Both the position numbers and the translations under genes were made by a program. From Diorhabda sublineata (Eukaryota > Arthropoda > Insecta > Coleoptera > Chrysomelidae), in NCBI RefSeq assembly GCF_026230105.1, contig NC_079486.1:992001-1056000 (forward strand): a DNA stretch of 64,000 bases, read 5' to 3'. Positions 1 through 10,091 of this stretch are shown here, piece by piece. The notes beneath the pieces were generated by a model that did not search any database, was not told the origin of the DNA, and saw only the letters and a list, made by a program, of their open reading frames with translations. Numbering within the stretch: position 1 is the first letter of the stretch; each line of letters opens with the position of its first letter.

Positions 1-419
1 ACCTTATATAATACCGAACAAACAATTTGTATTTTCAGCTAAACTGCTACTTTACTTACCAATGAATATTACAAGCACGTGGTTCAAAACTTTTCACTTA
101 ACGAAAAAATTGCGTGCAGTCTCGACCGTGGTTAAATGCAGATTAAGTTAGCTGTACATACGTTAGGGGAATGATATACGCGAAGATACCTATAGATGTC
201 GTAACCATGTTGGAAATACCATATAAAATCACTTTGCCCCGAGGGGCCACTTTGCCCCAACTTCCCCTATTTTAATAACTATTGTGCTTCATTTAAATAA
301 AAAACACTTATTTGGTGTTTGATGGACTTTGATTGAGAGCAAAGTAACCATCTAGTCTCAAATAAAAGTTAATCTTCTAAAATTTATACAACCAAACTTT
401 TTATTTTTAGGCTTCCATT
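1..419. other. Gene-less AT-rich left edge
   Basis: I see no coding region, RNA gene or clear repeat here. A short G/C-rich phrase (TTTGCCCCGAGGGGCCACTT, around 234-253) stands out from the AT-rich background and contains a small inverted repeat, but I cannot assign it. Confidence 0.5.
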
Positions 420-1145
420 CCAGGCAGCACTAATGAGATTTTTAAAAGAATGCTGAAAACAAGAAGTAAAGAAAAGTATTCTCTAGAGTTAAGGTCGTTT
501 GCTGTAACCTTAAGTTTAACCAATAGCATATAATCAATTCCATTTCAAAATGGTATCAAAGTGCAGAGCATAGAAGCTTTAGGTGCTCTAAACCCAAAAG
601 CTAAAGAATTTTGTGACAGGGAAATTGTATGCAATTTGATTTGGGATGAAATTTGTAATAAGAAGACGGATTGAATGGAGAGGAAAAAAATTTACAGGAT
701 ATGTCAACATTGGAACAAACGTGAATACTGATGAATTACCCGAAGCAAGGGATCTGTTGGGTACCTCTTTTTGAAAGGACTTTGTAGTGGCGAAAATTTG
801 GTAAAAAAGTGCCATGAATTTATGCGTGAAAGTTGGGTAAAAGTTTTGTCAATTATATTTGATAATGCCATGGCCAATTGGCAAAGGGTTAAGTCTTTAG
901 GGGCAGATTTTTCAAATTCCTTAAAAACATTTTTTAACCATCCCAAAACCCAAGCAACTTCACGTTAAGGAAGGACTTAGGTTGAGGACAAGAATTAAAA
1001 CAAGTCATAGTTTTTATGAAAAGAAATAAATGAAAGTTAAATTGGCATCTCAAATTTTAAGTAAAAGTACAATAGATGTCCTTTATTTATCGAGAACAGA
1101 TATTAATTCATATTTCCATAATGCAGGTGCTACAACTGAATTTGT
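420..1145 (+). pseudogene. P-element-like (THAP9-type) transposase relic
   Basis: Read across frames, this stretch gives pieces in the order expected of a P/THAP9-type transposase. First comes YSLELRSFAVTLSL (the segment after the N-terminal region), then PFQNGIK (normally a 'phenylalanine-x-x-lysine-tyrosine' type region), then KKFTGYVNIGTNVNTDELPE, the start of the catalytic RNase-H-like core. After that come DNAMANWQRVKSLG and LKTFFNHPKTQ from the second core strand region, and MKVKLASQILSKSTID from the segment that normally precedes the insertion domain. Stops at about 672-674 and in-frame shifts near 770 and 965 break it, so it cannot encode a working enzyme. It has no recognisable terminal repeats here. 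The family call rests on motif order recognised by eye; a profile search against P-element transposases would settle it. Similar but shorter relics occur near 18.1, 40.0 and 60.4 kb. Confidence 0.65.
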
Positions 1146-1540
1146 TTTAATTTTTATTGATTAATTTGATATTTTTAACTCTCGTAATAGATTTACAAAA
1201 TAAATATTTTAAAAACCACTTAGTTCAACAACAAAATATATACTTGCATCAATTTATTATTTTTGAAACTATATTAATACATATACCTCGAAATATTTCA
1301 TTTTCTTTGAAACTGGCTTTAATGGAATCATATGTTTATATCAATTTTTTAAAACTCAATTTTTACCTTTTTCATGGCACTTCTATGTTCGAATAATGCC
1401 ATGTTTGCTTTCGGCTGCGGGAAAACAATAACAAACTGTCGTTAAGTTTGCTTCATCATCAACTGTGTGTTATGTGTTATGATCTATCGTTTTTAATCCA
1501 AAAATCTACAGAAAACCTCAAAAATAGACAGATAAATATG
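1146..1540. other. AT-rich stretch without a gene
   Basis: Open frames occur but their composition is Ile/Leu/Phe-rich, as expected of translated AT-rich DNA, and none resembles a known family. Confidence 0.5.
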
Positions 1541-1547
1541 AAACATC

Positions 1548-1775
1548 AGATGATTCAGGATACTCGAATAATGTATATCGACTCTGGAATAAAATTTAAA
1601 TACATAGAGATGTGGAATTCGGTGAAGAATATAAAGATAAAATCATTTCTTGGATGATGAAAGATTATGAGCAAAGCAGAAGTGAAAAACAAGATGAAAG
1701 TAATGTGAAGAACCATGATGAGGAAAATGGTGCTGAAAACAGAAAACAAGAAACAGAAAAGTCAGAAGTGTGTCA
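1548..1775 (+). pseudogene. Copia-like pol fragment (end of integrase and linker)
   Basis: The translation contains a YRLWNKI motif followed by a basic/acidic linker (RDVEFGEEYKDKI and an E/K/N-rich tail). Copia-type polyproteins carry a 'GYRLW...' motif near the end of integrase, where the retroviral-like pol leads into reverse transcriptase. The frame is broken near 1600 and nothing upstream or downstream continues the gene. The same fragment, with the same downstream partner, occurs at 34.9-35.3 kb and in inverted orientation near 21.64-21.76 kb, so it is part of a mosaic repeat rather than an independent insertion. Confidence 0.55.
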
Positions 1776-1905
1776 TTAACAAGCTCAAACAATCTTAACA
1801 GCACTTTCATTCATTTTATCACACAGAATGGCAAAAAGTCGGGATTGCTCAGGGCGTGACTTAATGAAAGTTACAACCTTCACTTCATAGCACGTGCACC
1901 ATCAG
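1776..1905 (-). pseudogene. hAT transposase fragment (ZBED5/SCAND3-like)
   Basis: The minus strand reads FIKSRPEQSRLFAILCDKMNES. This resembles the 'FIK..L..RLF..LC.EMG' segment that precedes the conserved 'TEVRWLSRGKVL' block in ZBED5/SCAND3-type hAT transposases. Only this short piece is present. The fused copia-hAT arrangement is shared with 21.4-21.8 kb and 35.0-35.5 kb. Confidence 0.5.
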
Positions 1906-2829
1906 TCGTCAGTCCAATCCTTTTTGTCCGTTTTATTTTGTTATCTGTAATTGAATCATCGAGATATTTAAAAATCTTTATGGTCAATGATCTCAGTAGT
2001 TCGAGAATCACTAATTCCAATTGTTGTATCTTCTGCTACTTTTTCCTTTTTTTTTTCTTCTTAAATTTCGGTAACTGATGTCTTCTAAATCTATATGGAA
2101 CTTTATATCGTCATTTTCTGATTCTACTTGATTTCGATTGTTTTTTTTTCCAACAGATAACCAGATTCACCATTTTCCTACAGAAAATGTATATTTAAAA
2201 TTGATCTTGGTCAAGTGGCCAATGGGATGACAATATGTAATAATACATACAAATAGAAGGTAAATGTCTCAGTTAGATTTTGGTATGAGTATTTTAAAAC
2301 TTTAACCTGGAATAATAGGGACTCTAAATATTCTCTTGTGAGAAGTTATCCGACTGATCAATGACATTTTCGACTCTATCAATGTACTTTTTGTCACAAT
2401 ATGAATAATGATTCTGCCAAAGTATTGACAGCTGAAAAAAAAACTACAAACTACTCTTTAGAAACAACATATATTGCCCAAAATGATCAATGTATTAATG
2501 AGAAAACTGATTTAAATAATCTTAGTGTAATTTATGCATATCTTTCAAATTTTTAAAAAGCATATTCTATAAAAATTCAACGCCTCTAACCTCACCTAAA
2601 TAAATTTAAACTTCACATATAACGACCTAATCTATGAAATTTATTGTCATTTCTATTCGAACCTTTAAATATTCAGCTATATTCATAACGACTGAACTTA
2701 TTCAAATTTGATGTTATTCATAAATTCACCAATCAATATTCAACATCATTCACTACAATCTATCCTTATCTAAACTAGAAAAATTCAACGTTATTCATTC
2801 AAATTCATAAATAATCAAAAGTTAATTAA
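1906..2829. other. AT-rich stretch without a gene
   Basis: No coding region or element recognised. Homopolymer T runs occur near 2041-2055 and 2143-2150. Confidence 0.5.
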
Positions 2830-2944
2830 AATATATGAAAATTTCTTTAATTTCTTATTTTTTAGACCTTCTGATATGTTAATGCATCTAAATGTTCTTG
2901 ATTTTAGGTCTCTTCTGTTTCAAAATTAGTTTTTTTTGATAGTT

Positions 2945-3105
2945 TTTAAAGGAAAGATAAATTTTGACGTATCGACTTTTCTTTAAGTCTTTATAAAAAT
3001 ATGATATTGACAATGACAATTTGCTTATTTATATTGATTTATAGGTCACTTTCATCATGAATATCAAAATAAGGATAAAATCAACTTAGAGCTTTGTTCC
3101 AATAA
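2945..3105 (+). repeat. Left inverted arm of Penelope-like copy 1
   Basis: This matches 4265-4450 in reverse complement, including the phrase ending in TTTGCTTATTTATAT and the stretch TATTTTGATATTCATGATGA on the other arm. Confidence 0.65.
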
Positions 3106-3830
3106 GAAGAATAAATTTTTCCTTCGTTTCCCTTAAATATATTAAATTTTTAGAATTTATAAAATAGAGCTATAAATTTTACTTAAATTATTTACACGTT
3201 TTTTATCATTTATAGCTTTTTTGTTCGTATTAATTTCTAAAAATTCTCTTTTCGTGTATTAGATTCAGTTTCAAGAATTTTCGAATCTTTATAATTGAGT
3301 TTATGTTTTTTTTGATATTTCATGGTTCGTTAATGCAGTTCTATTTTTTTATCGTATTGATGACCTCTTAATTTATTCTCTAAATACTGAGATGTTTGCC
3401 CTATGTAAACAGCGTCACAATTAGTACCAGGCACTTGATACGTATATTACTTCTTTTGTTTTTTGTTGTTTTCGATTTCAATTTAGCGAAATATTTGTTT
3501 AGGTTAGTAATGTATTATGTCCTTTATGACTTACACACTTATACTTCATATTTATTGAAATAATTCCATAATTGTTGGGAAAGTCCTTGTACATATGGTA
3601 AGGAAAAATGTTTTGTTGTTTCTGTTTTGTTTTTAAATTGATTGTAGTATCTGTTTATTTTTTTCTTGAATATGTTATTTATCATTTTTTCCGGATAATT
3701 ATTATCTTTGAATGCAGTTTCTGCTTTTTGAATAGCTAAGCATCTAAATTCAGGATCTGATAGTTGGGTAGATCTATCAGCCTAACTTTTTATCACTGTT
3801 CTTTTTTTGTGACATAGGATGACATAAAGA

Positions 3831-4050
3831 CAGGGCCGGATTAGGGTTTATAAGGCCCGGGGCTAAAATAATGACGGGGCCCTCTTAAGGAATTCGAAAA
3901 CCCGGAAAAATTCACAAAATAATATCAATACGTTAGATTTGTGGTATCAACACATCAAAAAATACAGAATGATTTCCAAATGATGAGGTACTCTTGGACC
4001 TGGGGCCCGGGGCTATAGCACTCCCAAGCCCCTAGCTTAATCCGTCCCTG
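3831..4050. mobile_element. 220-bp hAT-like MITE inside the Penelope element
   Basis: The element starts CAGGGCCGGATTA and ends TAATCCGTCCCTG, giving 13-bp terminal inverted repeats with one mismatch. It is flanked by an 8-bp near-identical repeat, CATAAAGA (3823-3830) and CATGAAGA (4051-4058). An 8-bp target duplication is typical of hAT elements. The related Penelope copy near 8.67 kb has the uninterrupted sequence (TTCATGTCATCC on the plus strand), which gives an empty site and confirms the insertion boundaries. The interior is unusually G/C-rich, with GGCCCGGGGC and a near-repeat of it, and has no coding capacity. Confidence 0.85.
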
Positions 4051-4264
4051 CATGAAGAGAAGTTCAAATATCTTGATGAACAAATTGGTTTCGTATACCA
4101 TTCTGTTTTCATGTTATTGTTAATTTTATATAATGTGACATCAAGAAAATTGATTCTATTATTTTGCTCAACCTCGATTGTGAAATGAAGTTTTTTTGAT
4201 AAGAATTCAATTTTTTTTATGTTTTCAATTTGATTCTTTGGTACAGCAGGAAAAATTAATTTTT

Positions 4265-4450
4265 TTTATCAGAACAAAGTTCTAAGTTGATTTTATCCTT
4301 ATTTTGATATTCATGATGAAGGTGATCTATAGATCTATATAAATAAGCAAATTGTTAGTGTCCATATCATATTTTGATAGAGTTGAAAAAAGTCGAAACG
4401 TCAAAATTTATCTTTTTTTTTCTCAAAATTTTAAAACAAAAAGAGCATTT
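4265..4450 (-). repeat. Right inverted arm of Penelope-like copy 1
   Basis: Reverse-complement partner of 2945-3105. The two arms flank the coding remnant of the Penelope-like element. Confidence 0.65.
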
Positions 4451-4559
4451 AGATGCATTAATATAAATCAAAAGGTCTAAGAAATAAGAAATTGAATATT
4501 AAAAACTTTTACAAGCTTTGATAATAACAAAAATCACCCTCCTTACATCTTAAATATAT

Positions 4560-4798
4560 AGTAGTAGTCAATTAAATTATTTGTATTTTTATTAGAATTT
4601 ACAAAGTAGTGCTAATAATTTTACTAAAATTCTTCAGGTCCTTTTTAACCATTCATAGCTTTTTTTCTAGATTCTTATGAATGTGAATCACTCCTAAAAA
4701 TTCTCTTTTTCATGTATTAGATTTCAAAGAAAAAATTAAAAGTATGAAAATTCCTAAAGAATTTGTATTTATTTCATTAGATGTGGTTTCTTTATATA
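4560..4798 (+). pseudogene. Penelope-like element fragment with RT motif
   Basis: The end of this stretch translates as MKIPKEFVFISLDVVSLYT, which matches the reverse-transcriptase motif containing the first catalytic aspartate in Penelope-like elements ('SLDVVSLFTNIP'). The upstream part matches 3150-3260 in direct orientation. The sequence is cut off after TTTATAT and continues into an unrelated stretch starting ACAGGGTCC. Confidence 0.6.
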
Positions 4799-5289
4799 CA
4801 GGGTCCTTCACGACGTGCTGATTCGATATGTATATGGGAAAGTACTGGGACTAGTGTTCTGAAAATTTTCTTGCATGGGTTTTCCGAAATGCTCGTTTTA
4901 GTTAAAATAATTTCAGTTGTCTGAAGTTTCCGGTTCTACCGGAAGTGGATTCAAACTTCGTTATTTTAAACGGAATGCTATGGTTTTGGACACATGCCCT
5001 CCACTAAAAAATTATATTTCTAAGTTCAAGTGAGTTAGGTCCAATATCTTTGGACAAATAACACTTACAGCTTTCAAAATCTGTGAAAACCTTGACAAAA
5101 ATTCGTATAAGATGATCAGAAAATTGTGGCGAATTTCGCTATCTAAAAACTTAATTTTTTCAAATGGCAATTTATTTTTCTCTTCACTACTGGATTCTAA
5201 ATTAATAAGCGATTAATGGCGATTAATAAAAAATCAGAGAAAAGAGACCAACGAACTAATCGTACCTAAACATTCTCGTTTAACAAAGG
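4799..5289. other. Unassigned non-coding stretch starting ACAGGGT
   Basis: No ORF of note. The opening ACAGGGT resembles the terminal bases of several insect DNA transposons, but no matching inverted end was found. A short phrase with internal symmetry (TTCCGGTTCTACCGGAA) lies near 4930. Confidence 0.4.
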
Positions 5290-5965
5290 AAACCTGGGTC
5301 GAATATCTCACAATACAGTAGAGAGGAAGATGCTATTGAGCGCAACACTACAGATATAATCACAAATGAGGATATACAAATAGATAACAGAGACATAGAA
5401 TTGGCGGTCCGACAATTAAAAAACAGAAAAAGCCCTGGACCCGACAACATTCCCAATGAACTGCTTAAGCACGGTGGTCAACAACTAACCAAACTGATTA
5501 ACTAAATACCTGATAAATGGCGAACATGCAGTACCATTCTTATGTTTAAAAAGAGAGACAAAAAATGCCAGAGAATTACAGAGGCATAAACCTACTGAGT
5601 ACAACATTAAAACTATCAACAAAAATAATAACGAACAAAATAAATAGTATTATATCCCTGTCGGCTGGACAATAAGGATTTAGAACGGGAAGCTCATGCA
5701 CTGATGGAGTGTTTGTTAAAAGACAGATTGCAGAGAAGTCGATCGAATACAACAAACCAGCCTACTGATCTGCAAAAAGCATTTAACCGAGTTTAGTTAG
5801 AGGATGTTGTACATTTACTCTACGACAGAAAAGTAACCCATACCTTAATCAAAGTCATAGAGAATCTATACAGCGAGGAAAGAGGAATACGACAAGGCGA
5901 TTCACTGAGTCCACTTCTTTTCAACATAATTATGTATGAAATAATAAAATCGAAATGTATTCCGA
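5290..5965 (+). pseudogene. Non-LTR retrotransposon reverse transcriptase relic
   Basis: The translation contains ELAVRQLKNRKSPGPDNIPN, the conserved 'K..SPGPDG.P.E' motif of LINE reverse transcriptases. It continues with ENYRGINLLST, then GFRTGSSCTDGVFVKRQ, then the GIRQGDSLSPLLFNIIM region in another frame. The order of motifs is correct for a single ancestral RT. The catalytic 'YADD' part is missing because the fragment stops at about 5965. Stops near 5502 and 5672 and several frameshifts make it inactive. The subfamily is uncertain; an RTE- or CR1-like element is possible. Confidence 0.75.
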
Positions 5966-5974
5966 ACTCTTTCC

Positions 5975-6300
5975 TGACAGTCTTCTTTTGTTCCAATAAG
6001 AAGAATTAATTTTTCCTTGGTTTCCACATCTTAAATATATTAAATTTATTAGAATTTACCAAATAGAGCAATAAATTTTACTTAAATTATTTACACATTT
6101 TTTATCATTTATAGCTTTTTCGTTCGTGTGAATGTTAACCATTTCTAAAAATTCTCTTTTTGTGAATTAGATTCAGTTTCAAGAATTTTTGAATCTTAAT
6201 AATTGAATTGTTTGAAATGTTTTTGAATTGAAATGTTTTTTTTTTGATATTTCATGGTTCGTTAATGCAGTTCTATTTTTTTATCGTATTGATTGATACG
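5975..6300. repeat. Penelope-like fragment, direct copy of 3103-3370
   Basis: It shares the phrase TTCCAATAAGAAGAA and downstream TTTATCATTTATAGCTTTTT and GATATTTCATGGTTCGTTAATGCAG with 3103-3370. It carries no intact reading frame. Confidence 0.6.
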
Positions 6301-7085
6301 CATTCCAAACTCTTTCCTGGCAGACTTCTTTTGTAGATAGCGACAAAAAAATCTAATGGGATGATATCTGGTGAACGGTGAGGCCATTGATGCAAAGTAC
6401 TATCCATCAATCCTCAAAATGAGTCTGTAAAAAGTTGTGGTGGGGCTCCGTCGTGCTGATATCACAGCTGATTCCAAATCAGATTTAGTTGTGAATAATT
6501 TTCTAATTTTTTTAGATATCTGAAATAAACAAAAATTTGAAGTAAAATTCACCCTCAAATTTAAATACTAAGATTACCATCCGAATTTTCGCCATAAAAA
6601 TGTACCAGCAGCATACAGTCATTTTTTATCGTATCATAAACATTGAAATTCAAGTACCTTGAAACTGTCTTTCACTCAACATTTGAGGATTAGTATCACT
6701 CCAATAATGAGAGTTACGCCGGTTAAATATTTCATTCTAATGAATTTTACATTTGTCCAAATTGAATTTTGTAAAAAATTATCGTCTTCATGAGTTTTAA
6801 TTAATATAAATTCACAAAAAGCAATTCTTTTATTGTCACCTGGCTTTAAATTTTGTATGAACGAGATTGAATACGGATGGAACTTGTGTTTTTTAAGAAT
6901 CCTGTGAATACTCATATCTAATATTCCCAAATCTCTCTCCGCATCGGTCAATGAATTTTCAGGATACGCTTTGAAGTATCGCAAGACTTTAATTTCATTG
7001 GCATCATTGTCTACAACAGCACCTTCTTCAATTACTATGTAATGTACTATGCAACAAACTGACCGTGGGTTTTACAATTATGAAT
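6296..7085 (-). pseudogene. Tc1/IS630-type DDE transposase relic (DUF4817-like, Tc3-like)
   Basis: The minus strand reads, from high to low coordinate, AYPENSLTDAERDLGILDMS then HRILKKHKFHPYSI, the helix-turn-helix segment. It then gives NKRIAFCEFILIKTHEDDNF, then IWTN (first catalytic region, normally 'W(S/T)DEA'), then HYWSDTNPQML, then in the low-coordinate part HDGAPPQL and PHRSPDIIPLDFF. The last two correspond to the second and third catalytic regions ('QDGAP', 'W..RSPDL.PLDFF'). At least one frameshift lies near 6760 and there are stops downstream, so it is dead. A better-preserved N-terminal half of a related element lies at 9.6-10.1 kb. Confidence 0.75.
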
Positions 7086-7094
7086 GAGCCCTGT

Positions 7095-7830
7095 AAGAGT
7101 ATCAGAGGTGGGTCGTAGTCTATCCAGTTATCGAAAATAAAAAGTATCACACGCTCGTTCAATAACCCTATCACATTCTCCGTATATTACCAGCAAATTG
7201 AAATAATTTTGATCAATAAGTCGTAAACGGGACATGTTGAACACTTTTGAAACGCTTAAATGTCAAGCTGTTTTCTTTGTACGTACGAAACAAGAGATTC
7301 ACCAGTTATTGTTCTACCCTTATCCAAAAAATCCAAAAAATCACTCATGATTACTCCATGGCAATCCCAAAAAACGGAAGTAAGAACTTTTCCAGCTGAT
7401 TTTTGGAGACGAAACTTCTTTTAGTCTTGGAGAATCTGAGTGTTGCCATTCCATCGATTCTTGCTTTATTTCTGGATCGTAGAAGTGTACCCAAGTCTAC
7501 ATCGTTTTCAAATCGAGCACAGATCGAACGCGATGCTTCTACCCTTGCACTTCAATGGAATAGAAAATTTACTTCTTTTGATGCTTACAGTCCAATTTTT
7601 CACGTTTGCATACGAAAGATATTGATCACCAAGGGTATTACGTATATCTTCGTAAATCTGCTTACCACTTTTAAATAAAGATACTTAATGATTGCTGGAT
7701 ACTCCAATATTTCGATTTTCATAATATCGTTGAACATCTTTTTTAACGTCAAAATTTACACTGACACTTCTAATAAGTTATTGTTCGTTGCTATGGTAAC
7801 GCAATATTTTGTTTATGCATGGAACTGATC
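7095..7830 (-). pseudogene. Mariner transposase relic with internal deletion
   Basis: Near 7600-7740 the minus strand gives IIKYLYLK, TLGDQYLSYANVKNWTVS (N-terminal helix-turn-helix region of mariner transposases). Near 7300-7420 it gives KSAGKVLTSVFWDCHG, then LDKGRTITGES, the conserved 'KVM..VFWD..G' and 'L.KG.TI.G' blocks. Little lies between these parts, so the first catalytic segment is largely missing. Stops and frameshifts are frequent. The element's exact termini were not resolved. Confidence 0.7.
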
Positions 7831-7859
7831 TAGGCTAACTAGATATCAATACATCCTCG

Positions 7860-7965
7860 TACATATTCTGCTATCAAATGCTCAATTGCAGAATAAATTT
7901 CATTTGCTGTTGTATTATCTGTCAATTGAACGCACTTAAATAGTCCTTCAGTTATTTTAGTTACT
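7860..7965 (-). pseudogene. Possible hAT transposase fragment
   Basis: The minus strand gives ITEGLFKCVQLTDNTTANEI, an open stretch of coherent protein composition that recalls transposase regions preceding a catalytic aspartate. The assignment to hAT is weak and rests partly on the hAT-like piece that follows at 8.14-8.37 kb. Confidence 0.3.
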
Positions 7966-8139
7966 GTTAATGCTAATGTTAATGTTAATAATAATAAAAA
8001 CTGCAAGTTTGCGTTATATAATTACAGGGTAAAAATCTGATTGTCACTCAAATGTATTCAAATATTCAAGCATTTGAAACTAAGTTGAGACTGTGGGAAA
8101 ATTAGGTAAATAATGAATCTTTGAAGAATTTCCGTTATT

Positions 8140-8375
8140 TAAAATCATTTGGAACTGTGAACCAAAAAATGGGAAGTTTATTGTCAACATCTGTAGAATT
8201 TCATTACGGAATTCAACAATCGATTTGAAGTCTTTCGCAAAATGAATAAAATTGAATTCCCAATTTTCAACAATCCATTTTGAAGTTTCACAGCCACCAG
8301 TTCATTTACAAATGGAGTTGATAGATCCTCAATCGGAGAGTATTTTGAGATAAAAACTTTAATGATGTTAAAACT
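8140..8375 (+). pseudogene. hAT transposase C-terminal fragment (ZBED5-like)
   Basis: The plus strand contains PVHLQMELIDPQSESIL, closely resembling the '..LQMELI(D/E)LQ.D..L' segment in the C-terminal part of ZBED5/SCAND3-type hAT transposases. Upstream codons give NSTIDLKSFAK and FSTIHFEVS with interrupting stops. Only this part remains. Confidence 0.5.
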
Positions 8376-8464
8376 CTTGTATTTTATACACAATATTTCA
8401 AGAGTTTGGATAATTACCGGAATTAAAAAAGCATGCAGCATGCATACTCTGCATGTAAGCACAA

Positions 8465-8930
8465 TTAGTAATGGAAGATCTCGAGGAAACTGTCCTTAGC
8501 AAACTTGATATAAATAGTCCATTCTTTTTCCGATATGTAGATGATTGCATTACTGTTGTACCAAAGAATCAAATTGAAAACGTAAATAAAAAATTCAACT
8601 TATATCATAAAAAAACAGAATGGTATACGAAACCAATTTGTTCATCAAGATATTTGAACTTCTCTTCATGTCATCCTATGTCACAAAAAAAAGATCAGTG
8701 ATAAGTTAGGCTGATAGATCTATCAAACTATCAGTACATGAAACATTAAAACATAAAATACAAGGACTTTCCCATCAACTATCAAATTATTTTAATAAAT
8801 ATATTATTAAGAGTCATAAAGGACATAATACCATATCCAAATATTTGACTAAATTAAAATCTAAAACACCAAAAAACAAAAGAAGTAATATTATATATCA
8901 AGTGCCTTGTACTAATTGGCTGGCTGGCTA
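8465..8930 (+). pseudogene. Penelope-like element copy 2: RT catalytic core to start of GIY-YIG
   Basis: The open frame starting at 8471 contains FFFRYVDDCITVVPKNQIE, where YVDD is the reverse-transcriptase catalytic box. It jumps directly to TEWYTKPICSSRYLNFSSCH, so about 40 residues normally between them (present in copy 1 near 4.1-4.2 kb) have been deleted. After a stop at 8699-8701 the decayed frame continues to NIIYQVPCTNW at about 8890-8925, the beginning of the GIY-YIG domain. It then breaks into sequence on the opposite strand. Confidence 0.75.
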
Positions 8931-9065
8931 ATGTTTTTTTGATATTTCGTGGTTCGTTAATGCAGATCTATTTCTTTAAAGGTATTGATGACCTTTTAAT
9001 CTATGTTCTAAATACTGAGAATAAATACAAGGCACTTGATATATAATATTACTTCCAATATTATA
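8931..9065 (-). pseudogene. Penelope-like GIY-YIG fragment in inverted orientation
   Basis: TTTTTTTGATATTTCGTGGTTCGTTAATGCAG and TATTGATGACC.TTTAAT match 3305-3370 in the same orientation, so on the minus strand this is the downstream half of the GIY-YIG domain. It abuts the plus-strand piece ending at 8930, making a head-to-head junction inside the nuclease region. Confidence 0.6.
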
Positions 9066-9137
9066 TATCAAGTACCTTGAATTTTAGCGGCATATGTAAC
9101 GACCATAGCCTTCACAGCTATTTTGAAAAAGTTCCTT

Positions 9138-9515
9138 CATACAGGGTGATTGATATACCTCAAAATATGATGATACTGTTCATCATGCCTTATGCAAATA
9201 TTGCTAGTTTCCAAGATACGGGGTGTTCAAAGTTTAAATTTAAATTTTGATTTTCGCAATAATTTTTTATGTTTTCACAATTTCTCTTTGAAAATTGTCA
9301 ATTTTGCGTTTTTTGGCATGAGGATTCATAATTTACACTAAATTCAATAAATTTCAATTACAAATTTATTATTCCTCAAATTTGTAACAATATCAAATTT
9401 GTCAACAAAAATATAAAATGCCTAAAAATGTCCACCATTTACTTCAATACACTTTATAATCCGCTTTCGTAAAGATCTTTTAGCCACTTTTAGACAGTTT
9501 GTGTAAAAGCAATAA
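9138..9515 (-). mobile_element. 3' end of a Tc1/IS630-type element (C-terminus plus terminal repeat)
   Basis: On the minus strand a short frame ends with LRKRIIKCIEVNGGHF and a stop, which matches the typical C-terminus ('..R...CI..NGGHFE..L') of DUF4817-type transposases. About 250 bp of non-coding tail follows, ending at a CACCCTGTAT-type terminus (plus strand ATACAGGGTGATTGATATAC, about 9136-9155). This is only the distal end of an element; its 5' part is absent or is the unrelated plus-strand fragment that follows. Confidence 0.6.
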
Positions 9516-9603
9516 TTGGATAATAATAAGAATAAGTAATACATTAGTGTACCATTTATTAACAATTTAGTAATTAACAAGAGAAATAGTTATGTATCAA
9601 ATA

Positions 9604-10091
9604 ATGCCTAGGCATAACGATTTCTCAAATAATGAGATGCGCGATATGATTTGTGTGTTTGCTCAGTCAAATTATAGTGGTCCAACTGTGGCTCGATGAT
9701 ATTCACAATTATACTCAAATCGAAGGCAATCCAATTACAAACTGTACCGAAATCTTTACAATCGCTTAGGTGAAACGGGGTCTTTACGCTCTAAAACTGA
9801 GCACGGTGCTACAAAAAAAATCACTGCCGATGAAGAAGATGAAATTTCAATTTGTGTTACGGAGAATCCAGATATCAGTACTCGCCGATTAAGTCTGCAA
9901 ACAGGTATAAGCCAATCATCTATTTTTAGAATACTGAAGAGGAAAAAATTGCATCCATATCGTAACACTCCTGTTCAGAATTTATTATCTAAAGATTTAC
10001 GTAAGCGTCTACAATTTATCCATTTTTTGCAAGATAAACAAAATGTTAACCCAGATTTTCTGGATACAATTCTTTTTACTGATGAGGCAAC
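9604..10091 (+). pseudogene. Tc1/IS630-type transposase N-terminal half (DUF4817-like), cut by LTR element
   Basis: The frame opens with MPRHNDFSNNEMRDMICVF, typical of the N-terminal HTH of DUF4817-type insect transposases. After an in-frame TGA at 9697-9699 it runs on through LYNRLGETGSLRSKTEHGA, STRRLSLQTGISQSSIFRIL and KLHPYRNTPVQNLL to ILFTDEATV. TDEAT is the first catalytic aspartate region. The reading frame ends exactly where the LTR of the gypsy element begins (10092), so the retrotransposon truncated it. The remaining half is not found on the far side of the gypsy element, which implies a rearrangement. Apart from the single stop, this half is well preserved. Confidence 0.8.

Larger units (their letters stand above)
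2830..4500 (-). mobile_element. Penelope-like element copy 1 (RT end plus GIY-YIG nuclease), degenerate
   Basis: The minus strand carries two diagnostic parts of a Penelope-like retroelement. Near 4060-4260 the reverse-transcriptase C-terminal side can be read (INFLDVTLYKI, then TEWYTKPICSSRYLNF). Near 3340-3470 the GIY-YIG endonuclease can be read (YQVPGTNCDAVYIGQTSQYL, with frame breaks). Penelope elements characteristically combine these two domains. The outer parts, 2945-3105 and 4265-4450, are inverted copies of each other (shared phrase CATCATGAATATCAAAATAAGGATAAAATCAACTTA), which fits the complex terminal repeats of this class. Many stops and frameshifts make it non-coding today. It is split by a MITE at 3831-4050. 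Confidence 0.75.
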
